From the NCBI GenBank assembly GCA_902762785.1, contig CACWPL010000027.1, positions 1 to 41,691 on the forward strand: a DNA stretch of 41,691 nt. The letters are read 5' to 3'. This stretch comes from an uncultured Ruminococcus sp. GTDB taxonomy: Bacteria > Bacillota > Clostridia > Oscillospirales > Ruminococcaceae. The notes below the pieces were generated by a model. That model worked only from the letters and a program-made list of their open reading frames with translations. It ran no database searches and was not told the DNA's origin. Both the position numbers and the translations under genes were made by a program. This document shows, one piece after another, positions 31,503-39,987 of the stretch. Each line of letters opens with the position of its first letter. Within the stretch, counting starts at the first letter, position 1.

Positions 31503-34500
31503 ATGGACTTCTTTACGCAGACCTTCGCCGAGCTGCCCGACTATGCCCGGCTCCTGGATGCGCTCGACACCGGCGAGGTGCCTGTCTGTGTGACGGGACT
31601 CTCCGCCGTCCACAAGGCGCAGCTCGCCCTGACGCTCGCCGGACGGAACGTCCCGCCGCTGCTCATCCTCACCGGCACCGAGTCCGAGGCCGTCAAGCTC
31701 GTCGCCGACATCAACGGCATGGCCGGGACGACGACCGCCCTCCATTTCCCCGCCCGCGAGCTGCTGTTCACCCAGGCGGAGAGCCGCTCCTACGAGTATG
31801 AGCACGAGCGTCTGCGCGTCCTCAGCGAGGTCGTCCGCGGGAACGTGCGGATCGTCGCGGCCGGTGCGGAGGCCATGCTCCAGCCGACCATCCCGCCCGA
31901 GACGCTGCGCAGCTCGTTCATCCGTCTCGCCTGCGGGGACACCGTCGACCTTGAGGACCTGCAGGCCCGCCTCGTGCAGGCGGGGTATGTCCGCTGTGAG
32001 AAGGTCGAGGGGCGGGGACAGTTCGCCGTCCGCGGTGCCATCGTGGACGTGTTCCCCGTGCAGATGGAGATGCCCGTGCGCTTCGAGCTCTGGGGCGACG
32101 AGATCGACACCATGGGCAGCTTCGACCCCGACACCCAGCGCCGCACCGACCCCCTCGAGCGTGTCGAGATCTCGCCCGCGGCGGAGCTGCTCTATGACCC
32201 CGCCGAGCTGCGTGCCAAGCTCGAGAAGCACGCGTCCAAGCTGCGCGGCAAGTACGCCGAGGCCGCCCGTGCCGCCATCGCCCACGACATCGAGCGCCTC
32301 GATGCCGGTCTGGGCCTTGCCAACATCGACAAGTATTACAGCCTCATCTACCAGCACACCCTCCTGACCGACTACCTCCCCGGCACGATCCTCCTCTCCG
32401 AGACCGCCGACATCCACCGTCAGCTCCAGTCGCTCACGGCCCAGCAGCGGGAGGACAGCGCGCTCCTCCTCGAGCAGGGGACGATCTGCAAGGGCCTCGA
32501 CGGTGCGCTCCTCGACTATGCCGGCCTCCAGGACGTCCTCACTGACCGTGACTGCGTCTACATGAGCCAGTTCCTCCAGGGCGGCGAGCGCGTGCCGTTC
32601 CGCCGGATCATCAGCATGGAGGCGCTCCAGAACGCCACCTGGGGCGGCGAGATCGGACAGCTCGTCGAGGATCTGCGCGAGTATATCAATGACGGCTATC
32701 GGACCGTCATCGCCGTCGGCAGCGAGAAGGTGCTGCCCATCCTCTTCAAGGACCTCGACGAGCTGGGCATCCGCTGCGCCATCGCCGAGGAGGACGACCT
32801 CTGTCCGCCAGGCGGCGTGCTCCTGATCGCGCGGCAGATCAGCGCGGGCTTCGCCTATCCCGAGAACAAGACCGCCCTCATCGTCCAGACGCGGATGCAC
32901 GCCGCCCGCAAGCGCAAGCATGCCCACAAGACCGGCATGGAGATCCGCACGCTCGGCGACCTCCATCCCGGCGACCTCATCGTCCACGAGATGCACGGCA
33001 TCGGGCGGTTCCTGGGCATCAAGAAGATGGTCATCGACGGCATCTCCAAGGACTATATCACCATCCAGTACGCCGGGACGGACAAGGTCTATCTCCCGGT
33101 CATCCAGCTCGACATGGTCAGCCGCTACATCGGCGCGGCGGACGAGGCGAACGTCAAGCTCTCGCGCCTGTCCTCGCCCCAGTGGCAGAAGACCTGCCGC
33201 AGTGTCCGCAAGGCCGTGCAGGACATGGCCGAGGAGCTGGTCAAGCTCTACGCGCGCCGCGAGAAGAGCGAGGGCTATGCCTTCGAGCCGGACGACGAGC
33301 TCCAGCGCAGCTTCGAGGAGCGCTTCCCCTACGCCGAGACCGACGACCAGCTCCGCTCCATCGACGAGATCAAGAACGACATGATGCGGCCGCATCCCAT
33401 GGACCGCCTGCTGTGCGGAGACGTGGGCTTCGGCAAGACGGAGGTCGCGTTCCGGGCGGCGATGAAGTGCGTCCTCTCGAATCGGCAGTGCGCCATCCTC
33501 ACGCCGACCACCGTCCTCGCGATGCAGCACTATCGGACGGCGCTCCAGCGCTTCGACCGCTCGCCTGTGCGCATCGAGATGCTGTCCCGATTCCGTTCGG
33601 CCAAGGAGCAGAAGAAGATCCTCGAGGACCTCGAAAAGGGCAAGATCGACATCATCATCGGTACGCACCGCATCGTCCAGAAGGATGTGAAGTTCCATAA
33701 TTTGGGACTCGCCGTCATCGACGAGGAGCAGCGCTTCGGCGTGCGCCACAAGGAGCGCTTCAAGGAGATGTTCGCGGGCATCGACGTGCTGACGCTCTCC
33801 GCCACGCCCATCCCGCGTACCCTGAACATGGCGCTCTCCGGCATCCGCGACATGAGCGTCCTCGCCGACCCGCCCCAGGACCGCTACCCCGTGCAGACGG
33901 TCGTGGCCGAGCAGCAGGACGGCCTCATCCGGCAGGCGATCTCCCGCGAGCTCAAGCGCGGCGGGCAGGTCTACTACATCCACAACCGCATCGGCACCAT
34001 CGCCAAGTGCGCCGCCAGGATCCAGGAGATGTTCCCGGAGGCGTCCATCGCCATCGCGCACGGGCGGCTCTCCGAGGAGGAGATGGAGAGCATCTGGCAG
34101 AGCGTGGTCGACGGGGAGACGGACATCCTCGTGTGTACGACCATCATCGAGACGGGTGTCGACGTGGCCAACGCGAACACGCTCATCATCGAGGACTCCG
34201 ACCGCTTCGGCCTCTCGCAGCTCTACCAGCTCCGCGGCCGTGTGGGACGGTCGAATCGGCGTGCCTACGCGTATTTCTTCTTCCAGCGCGACAAGGTGCT
34301 GACGGAGGTCGCCACCAAGCGCCTCGACGCCATGCGGGAGTTCACGCAGTTCGGCTCGGGCTTCCGGATCGCACTGCGCGACCTGGAGATCCGCGGCGCG
34401 GGCAGCATCCTCGGCGGCAGTCAGCACGGGCATATGGAGACGGTCGGCTATGACATGTACATGCAGATGCTCGGGGACGCCATCGCGGAGGCGAAGGGCG

Positions 34501-34955
34501 AGAAGGTCAAGCACCAGGCCCCCTGCACGGTGGACATCCAGATCGACGCCTATATCCCGGAGGTCTATATCGGCGACACGGCCTCGCGCCTCGAGATGTA
34601 CCGTAAGATCGCGTCTGTCCGGGATGAGCACGACGAGAGCGAGCTGATCGACGAGCTGATCGACCGCTACGGCGACCCGCCGCAGGCGATCCTGGGGCTC
34701 ATCAAGGTGTCGCTGCTGCGCAATTCCGCGGCGGCGCTCGGCATCACGGAGATCACGCAGCGCGGCCAGCGTCTGCTGTTCTACATCCAGGAGCCGACCA
34801 TGGAGCAGACCACCGCGCTCTCCCAGCGCTTCCGCGGGCGGGTGGTGTATTCGTGTACCGGCGAGCGGTACTATATCGCCATCGACCTCGGCAAGGGCCA
34901 AAAGTCCGCCGCGCTCATGCAGGACGTCATCTTCACGATGCGGGATGCGGGGTGA
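31503..34955 (+). CDS. mfd: Transcription-repair coupling factor Mfd
   Basis: An ATP-driven translocase that removes stalled RNA polymerase at DNA damage and recruits UvrA. The 1150-residue protein has the UvrB-like N-terminal module (including FPARELLFTQAESRSYEYEH), the RNA polymerase interaction domain (GDLHPGDLIVHEMHGIGRF, about 480-498), helicase motif I GDVGFGKTEVAF (about 638-649), DEEQ box VIDEEQRFGVRHK (about 738), motif III LSATPIPRTLNM, and motif VI region QLRGRVGRSNRRAYAYF, followed by the C-terminal TRCF domain. Length is normal. Start: GAGG lies 6 bases before the ATG. Confidence 0.97.
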   Translation: MDFFTQTFAELPDYARLLDALDTGEVPVCVTGLSAVHKAQLALTLAGRNVPPLLILTGTESEAVKLVADINGMAGTTTALHFPARELLFTQAESRSYEYEHERLRVLSEVVRGNVRIVAAGAEAMLQPTIPPETLRSSFIRLACGDTVDLEDLQARLVQAGYVRCEKVEGRGQFAVRGAIVDVFPVQMEMPVRFELWGDEIDTMGSFDPDTQRRTDPLERVEISPAAELLYDPAELRAKLEKHASKLRGKYAEAARAAIAHDIERLDAGLGLANIDKYYSLIYQHTLLTDYLPGTILLSETADIHRQLQSLTAQQREDSALLLEQGTICKGLDGALLDYAGLQDVLTDRDCVYMSQFLQGGERVPFRRIISMEALQNATWGGEIGQLVEDLREYINDGYRTVIAVGSEKVLPILFKDLDELGIRCAIAEEDDLCPPGGVLLIARQISAGFAYPENKTALIVQTRMHAARKRKHAHKTGMEIRTLGDLHPGDLIVHEMHGIGRFLGIKKMVIDGISKDYITIQYAGTDKVYLPVIQLDMVSRYIGAADEANVKLSRLSSPQWQKTCRSVRKAVQDMAEELVKLYARREKSEGYAFEPDDELQRSFEERFPYAETDDQLRSIDEIKNDMMRPHPMDRLLCGDVGFGKTEVAFRAAMKCVLSNRQCAILTPTTVLAMQHYRTALQRFDRSPVRIEMLSRFRSAKEQKKILEDLEKGKIDIIIGTHRIVQKDVKFHNLGLAVIDEEQRFGVRHKERFKEMFAGIDVLTLSATPIPRTLNMALSGIRDMSVLADPPQDRYPVQTVVAEQQDGLIRQAISRELKRGGQVYYIHNRIGTIAKCAARIQEMFPEASIAIAHGRLSEEEMESIWQSVVDGETDILVCTTIIETGVDVANANTLIIEDSDRFGLSQLYQLRGRVGRSNRRAYAYFFFQRDKVLTEVATKRLDAMREFTQFGSGFRIALRDLEIRGAGSILGGSQHGHMETVGYDMYMQMLGDAIAEAKGEKVKHQAPCTVDIQIDAYIPEVYIGDTASRLEMYRKIASVRDEHDESELIDELIDRYGDPPQAILGLIKVSLLRNSAAALGITEITQRGQRLLFYIQEPTMEQTTALSQRFRGRVVYSCTGERYYIAIDLGKGQKSAALMQDVIFTMRDAG

Positions 34956-34962
34956 GACCGTC

Positions 34963-35235
34963 ATGAAGGACACGAAAAAGTGCGGCATCGTCCTCGTCAT
35001 CCTGGGACTGGGGGCGACGGCCATCGCCGGGAGCATCGCGCTCGTCCATTGGATGACGTTCCTCCTCACGGATACGCCCGGGATCGGCATCATCGGCGGC
35101 GCGGATGCCCCGACCGCGGTCTATCTCGGCGGTGTGATATGGCGGCAGATGGGGCGATATATGATCGTCGGCATCGCAGGCCAGCTCGTCGCGGCGGTGG
35201 GGGCGTGGCTCATCTTGCGGATGAAGAGGCACTGA
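34963..35235 (+). CDS. Small membrane protein with a GGADxPT motif like Na+-pumping decarboxylase beta subunits
   Basis: A 90-residue protein with two hydrophobic helices (about 8-33 and 66-84). Between them is GIGIIGGADAPTAVYL (about 40-55), close to the conserved GGADGPT segment of the membrane beta subunit of oxaloacetate/glutaconyl-CoA/methylmalonyl-CoA decarboxylases, but the remaining ten or so helices of that subunit are absent. It could be an evolutionary relic of that motif or an independent small protein using the same loop. The ATG at 34963 is preferred over the in-frame ATG at 34945 inside mfd; GGGGTGAG lies 8 bases before it. It follows mfd by 7 bases. Confidence 0.78.
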   Translation: MKDTKKCGIVLVILGLGATAIAGSIALVHWMTFLLTDTPGIGIIGGADAPTAVYLGGVIWRQMGRYMIVGIAGQLVAAVGAWLILRMKRH

Positions 35236-35280
35236 ACGCCCATCCTATCCAATACTGCATACTACAAGAAAGGAGCCACC

Positions 35281-36012
35281 ATGTCGGACTTCCACGAAGA
35301 GCCCATCGGCGGCGGGATCATCGTCTGCACCTCGCAGGCGCACCGATTCGGGACGGACGCGTTCCTGTTGACGAGGTTCTCACGTTACCGTGAAAAAGAC
35401 CTCGTCACCGAGCTGGGGACGGGGTGCGGAATCATCCCGCTTTTGATGCAGAAGCACCGTCCGCCGCGGATGATCTGGGCGGCGGACATCCAAGAGAACG
35501 CCATCGAACAGCTCACCGCCGGGATGGCCGCGAGCGGCATCACGGACGGCATCACGCCCGTCTGCGCCGACCTGCGCGAGCTCTGGGACGGTGCGCCGCT
35601 CGAGCACTGTGACCTCGTCCTCTGCAACCCGCCCTACCAGCCGCCCGGGAGCGGCTTCGAGGCGGCGGATGCGTCCCAGCGCATCGCCCGTCACGGCATC
35701 CACTGCACCCCCGAGGACGTCTGCCGGGCGGGGGCACGGCTCCTCAAGCAGGGCGGACGCCTGTGCGTCTGCGGACGGCCGGAGCGTCTGCCGGACTACA
35801 TCTGCGCCATGCGTGCGGCCGGGACGGAGCCCAAGCGTCTGCGGTTCGTCCAGAAGACGGCGGCGGACCGGCCTTGGCTCTTTTTGCTCGAGGGCAAGCG
35901 CGGGGCGGCGTCGTTCCTGCAAATGGAGCCGCCCTTCATCATGTACGAGAACGGGACGCTGACCGCCGAGGCGGCCGCGCTCTACACCAACGGAGAGGAG
36001 ACATCCACATGA
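35281..36012 (+). CDS. trmN6: tRNA1(Val) A37 N6-methyltransferase-like protein
   Basis: An SAM-dependent methyltransferase of the TrmN6/YabB group that modifies adenine near the anticodon. The 243-residue protein has TELGTGCGIIPLL (SAM motif I, about 42-54), AADIQENAIEQL (motif II, about 67-78) and VLCNPPYQPPG (catalytic NPPY at about 116-119). In Bacillus yabB lies directly before the rsmI-like gene (yabC), and the same order is seen here. AAAGGAG precedes the ATG; the TGA overlaps the rsmI ATG by four bases. Confidence 0.88.
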   Translation: MSDFHEEPIGGGIIVCTSQAHRFGTDAFLLTRFSRYREKDLVTELGTGCGIIPLLMQKHRPPRMIWAADIQENAIEQLTAGMAASGITDGITPVCADLRELWDGAPLEHCDLVLCNPPYQPPGSGFEAADASQRIARHGIHCTPEDVCRAGARLLKQGGRLCVCGRPERLPDYICAMRAAGTEPKRLRFVQKTAADRPWLFLLEGKRGAASFLQMEPPFIMYENGTLTAEAAALYTNGEETST

Positions 36013-36848
36013 GCGGAACGCTATACGTCACCGGCACCCCTATCGGCAATCTGGAGGACATCACGCTGCGGCAGCTGCGCATCCTGAAGGAGGCGGCGTT
36101 CATCGCGGCGGAGGACACACGCGTCACCCGCGGGATGCTGACGCATTTCGACATCCACACCCCCCTGACCGTCTGCAACGAGAACACGCCCCGTGAGGCG
36201 CTCGAACGCATCGCCGACCGCATCGCCGCGGGCGAGTCCTGCGCGGTCGTGACGGACGCCGGGATGCCCTGCATCTCCGACCCGGGGGAGAAGCTGGTGC
36301 GGATCTGCCGGGAGCGCGGGCTCCCCGTGGAGGCTGTGCCGGGGCCGAGCGCGGTCGTGACGGCGCTGGCCGTCAGCGGCGGCAGCACGGCGCAGTTCGC
36401 GTTCTACGCGTTCCTGCCGACGGGCCCGAAGGTCAAGAAGCAGCGCGCCGCCATGCTCGCCGCGATCGCCCGGGAGGACAAGACGTCCGTCCTCTACGAG
36501 GCGCCCCACAAGCTCTGCGCGACGCTCGAGGACCTGCGCGGGGCGCTCGGGGGCGAGCGGGTCGTGTCGTTCTGCCGGGAGCTGACCAAGGTGCATGAGG
36601 AGGTGCTGCGGATGACGCTCGACGAGGCGGTCGCGTATTACGGGGAGCATGCCCCGCGCGGGGAGTTCGTCCTCGTGATCGACGGCCGTCCGCCCGAGGA
36701 CGAGACCTGCTCCCTCGAGGACGCCGTCGCCCTCGCCCGCCGTGCTGTCGCCGATGGCATGCCCGCCTCCGCCGCCGCCAAGCAGGCCGCCAAGGAGACC
36801 GGCATCCCCAAGAGCGAGATCTATCGGGTGCTGCATGAGGGAGACTGA
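36009..36848 (+). CDS. rsmI: 16S rRNA 2'-O-methyltransferase RsmI
   Basis: Methylates C1402 of 16S rRNA in the decoding centre. The 279-residue protein has LYVTGTPIGNLEDITLR (about 5-21), AAEDTRVTR (about 36-44), VTDAGMPCISDPG (about 78-90, SAM binding), PGPSAVVTALAVSG and a C-terminal helix region KQAAKETGIPKSEIYRVLH. The ATG overlaps the previous stop (ATGA), so the genes are coupled. Length and order of motifs are standard. Confidence 0.95.
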   Translation: MSGTLYVTGTPIGNLEDITLRQLRILKEAAFIAAEDTRVTRGMLTHFDIHTPLTVCNENTPREALERIADRIAAGESCAVVTDAGMPCISDPGEKLVRICRERGLPVEAVPGPSAVVTALAVSGGSTAQFAFYAFLPTGPKVKKQRAAMLAAIAREDKTSVLYEAPHKLCATLEDLRGALGGERVVSFCRELTKVHEEVLRMTLDEAVAYYGEHAPRGEFVLVIDGRPPEDETCSLEDAVALARRAVADGMPASAAAKQAAKETGIPKSEIYRVLHEGD

Positions 36849-36859
36849 GGAGGGTCGAC

Positions 36860-37654
36860 ATGCTATTGGATCTGATCGAGCTGATACTTGATCTCGTGTT
36901 CGACGGGATCGAACGGCTCATCGACTCGTTCTACACGAGCGAAAGACTGGGGACCTACGGCGAGCGCATGATCGAGAAGATGCTCAAAAAGCTCGACCGT
37001 TCAGGTAAAAAGGGGACGATCCTCAAGAACGTCTACCTTCCCAAGGAGGAGGGCGGCACGACCGAGGTCGACCTTTTGTATATCACACAAAAGGGCATCT
37101 TCGTGTTCGAGAGCAAGAACTATTCCGGGTGGATCTTCGGCAACAGTAAGGATCTTTACTGGACACAGTCGCTCGGCAAGCGTAAGAAGAATCGTTTCTA
37201 TGACCCGATCAAGCAGAACGAGACGCATATGAAGTGCCTTGCGCACCATCTTTGGCGCGAGGTGCCGATGTTCTCGCTGGTCGTGTTCTCGGAGCGCTGT
37301 GAGCTGAAGAACGTCACGTTCGACCCGGAAAAAGCGCGTGTGCTGAAGCGTGGCGAGCTGGGGCGCGTCATGTGCGAGCTCTGGGATGCCGCGCCGGATG
37401 CCCTCACCGAGGCGGAGATCTCGGACATCGTCACCGCGCTCACGCCGCTGACGGAGGTCGACGAGACCGTGAAGAAGGCGCATGTCGAGGCGATCCGTGA
37501 GGAGATGGCCAAGCACGACCCTGTCTGCCCGCGGTGCGGCGCGAAGCTCGTCCTGCGCACGGCCAAAAAAGGCGCGAACGCCGGCGAACAGTTCTACGGA
37601 TGCTCGCGCTTCCCGAAGTGCCGCTATGTCCAAAAGAATAGGACAAGAGACTGA
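36860..37654 (+). CDS. NERD-domain protein with C-terminal topoisomerase-type zinc finger
   Basis: A 264-residue protein, role unknown, possibly nuclease-related. The N-terminus has a short hydrophobic helix (MLLDLIELILDLVFDGIE). The NERD domain (about 30-150) has GTTEVDLLYITQKGIFVFES with K-N-Y following, matching the D...ExK arrangement of PD-(D/E)xK-like folds. The C-terminus (about 218-264) has CPRCGAKLVLRTAKKG and FYGCSRFPKCRYV, the four-Cys zinc finger of topoisomerase I. NERD plus this zinc finger is a known combination in Firmicutes, of undetermined function. It ends the plus-strand run, 11 bases after rsmI. Confidence 0.88.
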   Translation: MLLDLIELILDLVFDGIERLIDSFYTSERLGTYGERMIEKMLKKLDRSGKKGTILKNVYLPKEEGGTTEVDLLYITQKGIFVFESKNYSGWIFGNSKDLYWTQSLGKRKKNRFYDPIKQNETHMKCLAHHLWREVPMFSLVVFSERCELKNVTFDPEKARVLKRGELGRVMCELWDAAPDALTEAEISDIVTALTPLTEVDETVKKAHVEAIREEMAKHDPVCPRCGAKLVLRTAKKGANAGEQFYGCSRFPKCRYVQKNRTRD

Positions 37655-37660
37655 AAAAAC

Positions 37661-37696
37661 CACGCCCCACCGGTCAAAAACGACCGATGGGGCGTG
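37661..37696 (-). terminator. Rho-independent terminator of htrA
   Basis: 9-bp outer stem (37661-37669 with 37688-37696) plus an inner 5-bp CGGTC/GACCG stem. On the minus strand it is followed by GTTTTTTCAG, so it mainly terminates htrA; the plus side lacks a T-run. Confidence 0.9.
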
Positions 37697-37721
37697 ACAT
37701 ATCTGCTGATGATCGATGCGA

Positions 37722-39149
37722 TCACTGCTCCTGGCGCTTTTCCTGGAGGGTGAGCTGGACGTCGAGGGTCTCGCCGCTGCGGTAGATGGTGAGGGAGATG
37801 GTGTCGCCGGCGTTGTGCTGGTCCTTGATCTCGGTGAGCTCGTTCATCGTGGTGATCTCCTGGCCGTCGATGGCGGTGATGACGTCATGCTCGCGCAGAC
37901 CGGCCAGATCGGCCGCGCCCCCCTCGACCACAGAGTACACATACACGCCCTGCGGCAGGTTGAAGCGCTCTGCATCCGCCTCCGTCACGTTCACGCCCGA
38001 GATGCCGAGCTGCGGACGGCCGGTCACATAGCCGTTGTTGATGAGGTCGTCGATGATAGACTTGGCGTCCGAGATCGGGATCGCGAAGCCCAGGCCCTCA
38101 ACGGAGTCAGAGCCGTAGGTGGAGCCCATCTTCGCGGAGTTGATGCCCACGACCTGACCATAGGCATTGAGCAGCGGGCCGCCGGAGTTGCCGTGGTTGA
38201 TGGCGGCATCCGTCTGGATCAGGGTCATGTCCTTCTCGTTGATCGTCACGTCACGGTTCAGCGCGGAGACGATGCCGCAGGTGGTCGTGCCGAAGAGCTC
38301 GAAGCCCAGCGGGTTGCCGATCGCGACCACCAGCTCGCCGACGCTGAGCTGGTCGCTGTCGCCGAACTCGGCCGGGGTCAGACCGGTCGCGTCGATCTTG
38401 AGGACGGCAAGGTCGGTCTGGAGGTCGTAGCCGACGATCTCGGCATCGTACTCGGTCTCGTTGTCATCGCCCATGACCACGGACACGCTGACCGCCTTGC
38501 CCGCCTTGTACTCGCTGGAGTCATCATAGATGCAGTGGGCATTGGTGATGATGTAGCCGTTCTCACTCATGACGATGCCTGTGCCTGTGCCGGTCATGGT
38601 CTGCTTGCCGGAGCCGCCGTCGCTGAAGCCGCCGTAGAAATTGAAGCCCCAATAGCTCGAGGTCTGCGGCTCAAACTCGAAGTTCGCACTGATGCCGACC
38701 ACGGACGGGAGCGCCTTGTTGACGATCTCCGGGATGGTCAGGGCGTCCTTCGGGGCGGCCAGCGAGATCCAGCTCGCGGCGTTGGAGACCGCAGCGTTCG
38801 TGGCTGCCTCCGTCGCACCGACCTCGGCGTCCTCGTCGGTCGTCTGGGGGATCGCGGCCTCGCTCTCGGCGCTCGAGCTCCAGTCACGGGCGGTCTCCTT
38901 GCCGAAGAGCTTGTACATCTCGATCGAGGAGACGGACACGATCGCCAGCGCGGCGAGCCCCGCGAGCACCTTCAGGAAGACCTTGCCGCCGGACGGCTTC
39001 TTGCCGTTCTGCCCGCTGGAGGGGTCGGAGTAGTAGTTGGAGTAGCTGTTGCCCTGGCCGCTGGCGTCATCGTAGTGGTCGACGTAGCTCTGGTCACCGC
39101 TGTTATCGTAGGAATTGTAAGCGTTGTAGTTGTTGTTCTGATCCATCAT
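37722..39149 (-). CDS. htrA: HtrA/DegP-type membrane-anchored serine protease
   Basis: Extracytoplasmic quality-control protease, 475 residues. An Asn/Tyr/Ser/Asp-rich cytoplasmic tail (about 1-52) precedes one membrane helix (about 56-78) and a linker. The trypsin-like domain has the catalytic His in GYIITNAHCIY (about 196-206), Asp in QTDLAVLKI and Ser in AINHGNSGGPLLN; a single PDZ domain (about 375-470) follows (LGISGVNVTEADAERF, GLREHDVITAIDGQEI). Start: the ATG at 39149 is used (double ATG); AAAGGA lies about 12 bases upstream, a little far, and the ATG at 39161 would have none. It stands alone with a promoter about 70 bases upstream. Confidence 0.93.
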   Translation of the reverse strand: MMDQNNNYNAYNSYDNSGDQSYVDHYDDASGQGNSYSNYYSDPSSGQNGKKPSGGKVFLKVLAGLAALAIVSVSSIEMYKLFGKETARDWSSSAESEAAIPQTTDEDAEVGATEAATNAAVSNAASWISLAAPKDALTIPEIVNKALPSVVGISANFEFEPQTSSYWGFNFYGGFSDGGSGKQTMTGTGTGIVMSENGYIITNAHCIYDDSSEYKAGKAVSVSVVMGDDNETEYDAEIVGYDLQTDLAVLKIDATGLTPAEFGDSDQLSVGELVVAIGNPLGFELFGTTTCGIVSALNRDVTINEKDMTLIQTDAAINHGNSGGPLLNAYGQVVGINSAKMGSTYGSDSVEGLGFAIPISDAKSIIDDLINNGYVTGRPQLGISGVNVTEADAERFNLPQGVYVYSVVEGGAADLAGLREHDVITAIDGQEITTMNELTEIKDQHNAGDTISLTIYRSGETLDVQLTLQEKRQEQ

Positions 39150-39217
39150 GATGAAGACCATCCTTTCTATCTTGCTCAGCGTGTTTGCTGAGGTGTTGTT
39201 TTTTGTTTACAAGTATT

Positions 39218-39223
39218 ATTATA
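39218..39223 (-). promoter_or_regulatory. Likely -10 of the htrA promoter
   Basis: Minus strand TATAAT at 39218-39223, with no good -35 at 16-18 bases. The leader to 39149 is about 60 nt and contains a small CTCAGC/GCTGAG stem. 39224-39596 holds no gene or element that I can recognise. Confidence 0.6.
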
Positions 39224-39596
39224 CTCTGGTTTGTGATAAATTCATGATAGGCTTTCAAAAACAAGGTCAAAAGCAAATGGACGGCCCGCGTGGGGATCAT
39301 GAAGGGGCGTGCGGGATCGTCTATATATAATGTGTCCCGCGGAGAGGCCGTAAGATGACGATGATAGATGCACTATCTCCCATCCTGCGCAGCTGCGTCG
39401 ACTGATCGTTTTCGGAAAATTTAGGGAAAAGTCTGACCAGTGGTCGGCCAAGGGGGCTCGTTTTCGACTGGAGATGATCGGAGAAATGGTCATGTCGATC
39501 CAGAAATGGGAATATTTGCCTCTTCCATTGTGTGAAACATACAAAAAGGTCGAGAAAAAACATGCGATATTTTCAAGGAAAAAAGAAGATCGGGGA

Positions 39597-39625
39597 TTGA
39601 CGATCCAAAAATAATATGCTAAAAT
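39597..39625 (+). promoter_or_regulatory. Promoter before the long leader of the surface-protein gene
   Basis: TTGACG (39597-39602), 17-base spacer, TAAAAT (39620-39625), with TGC before the -10. It predicts a transcript start near 39632, about 355 nt upstream of the ATG at 39988. Confidence 0.8.
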
Positions 39626-39631
39626 ATGAAT

Positions 39632-39987
39632 ATAAAACATAGGAGCCCAGCGGCTCCCTATGTTTGATGCATAGACCAACGGGAAATGTGCGGCGCGACC
39701 ACCAAGTAGAGCAGGTGGACACGGCGGACAGGCGGTGCGGCCATAAGGCAGTTTGTGGGCGCACGGTCATACGACACTTGCTTCTGGCACCAGTGATAGG
39801 TATTTTCACGCAGCAAACGCCGCAGCGATGCGGTGGGTCTGAGTTCGTGCAGCCGATGCGAGAGCATGGGCGGCATGAGGAGCAAGAGGGATGCATGTGA
39901 AGGAAGACCATGCGGAGACATGCGACGCCTGAGCGTGCAAACGATCATGCATAAAAATGTACACAAGAAGAGAGAGGTAATCGAACA
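39632..39987 (+). ncRNA. Long structured 5' leader or embedded RNA (unidentified)
   Basis: A stretch of about 355 nt without a credible gene. It opens with a long hairpin (39635-39647 with 39652-39665, one bulged base) starting a few bases after the predicted start. Further hairpins include CCACC/GGTGG near 39700 and CCGCA/TGCGG near 39830. No terminator precedes the downstream gene, so it is probably a leader. I compared it by eye with RNase P RNA, tmRNA, SRP RNA, 6S RNA and the main riboswitch cores and found no match. Confidence 0.5.

Noticed and set aside
31389-35093. Very long open frame on the minus strand across mfd
   Set aside because: It is antisense to a clear mfd, has no start site, and has the Arg/Asp/Leu-rich composition typical of shadow frames in GC-rich coding DNA.
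39790-39850. Cyclic-di-GMP riboswitch in the leader (GCAAACGCC-like stretch)
   Set aside because: The conserved two-stem core and the GACGCAAAGCC-type segment are absent.
39242-39911. Minus-strand open frames before the surface-protein gene
   Set aside because: No ribosome binding sites, no domains, unusual composition; they run across the plus-strand promoter and leader.
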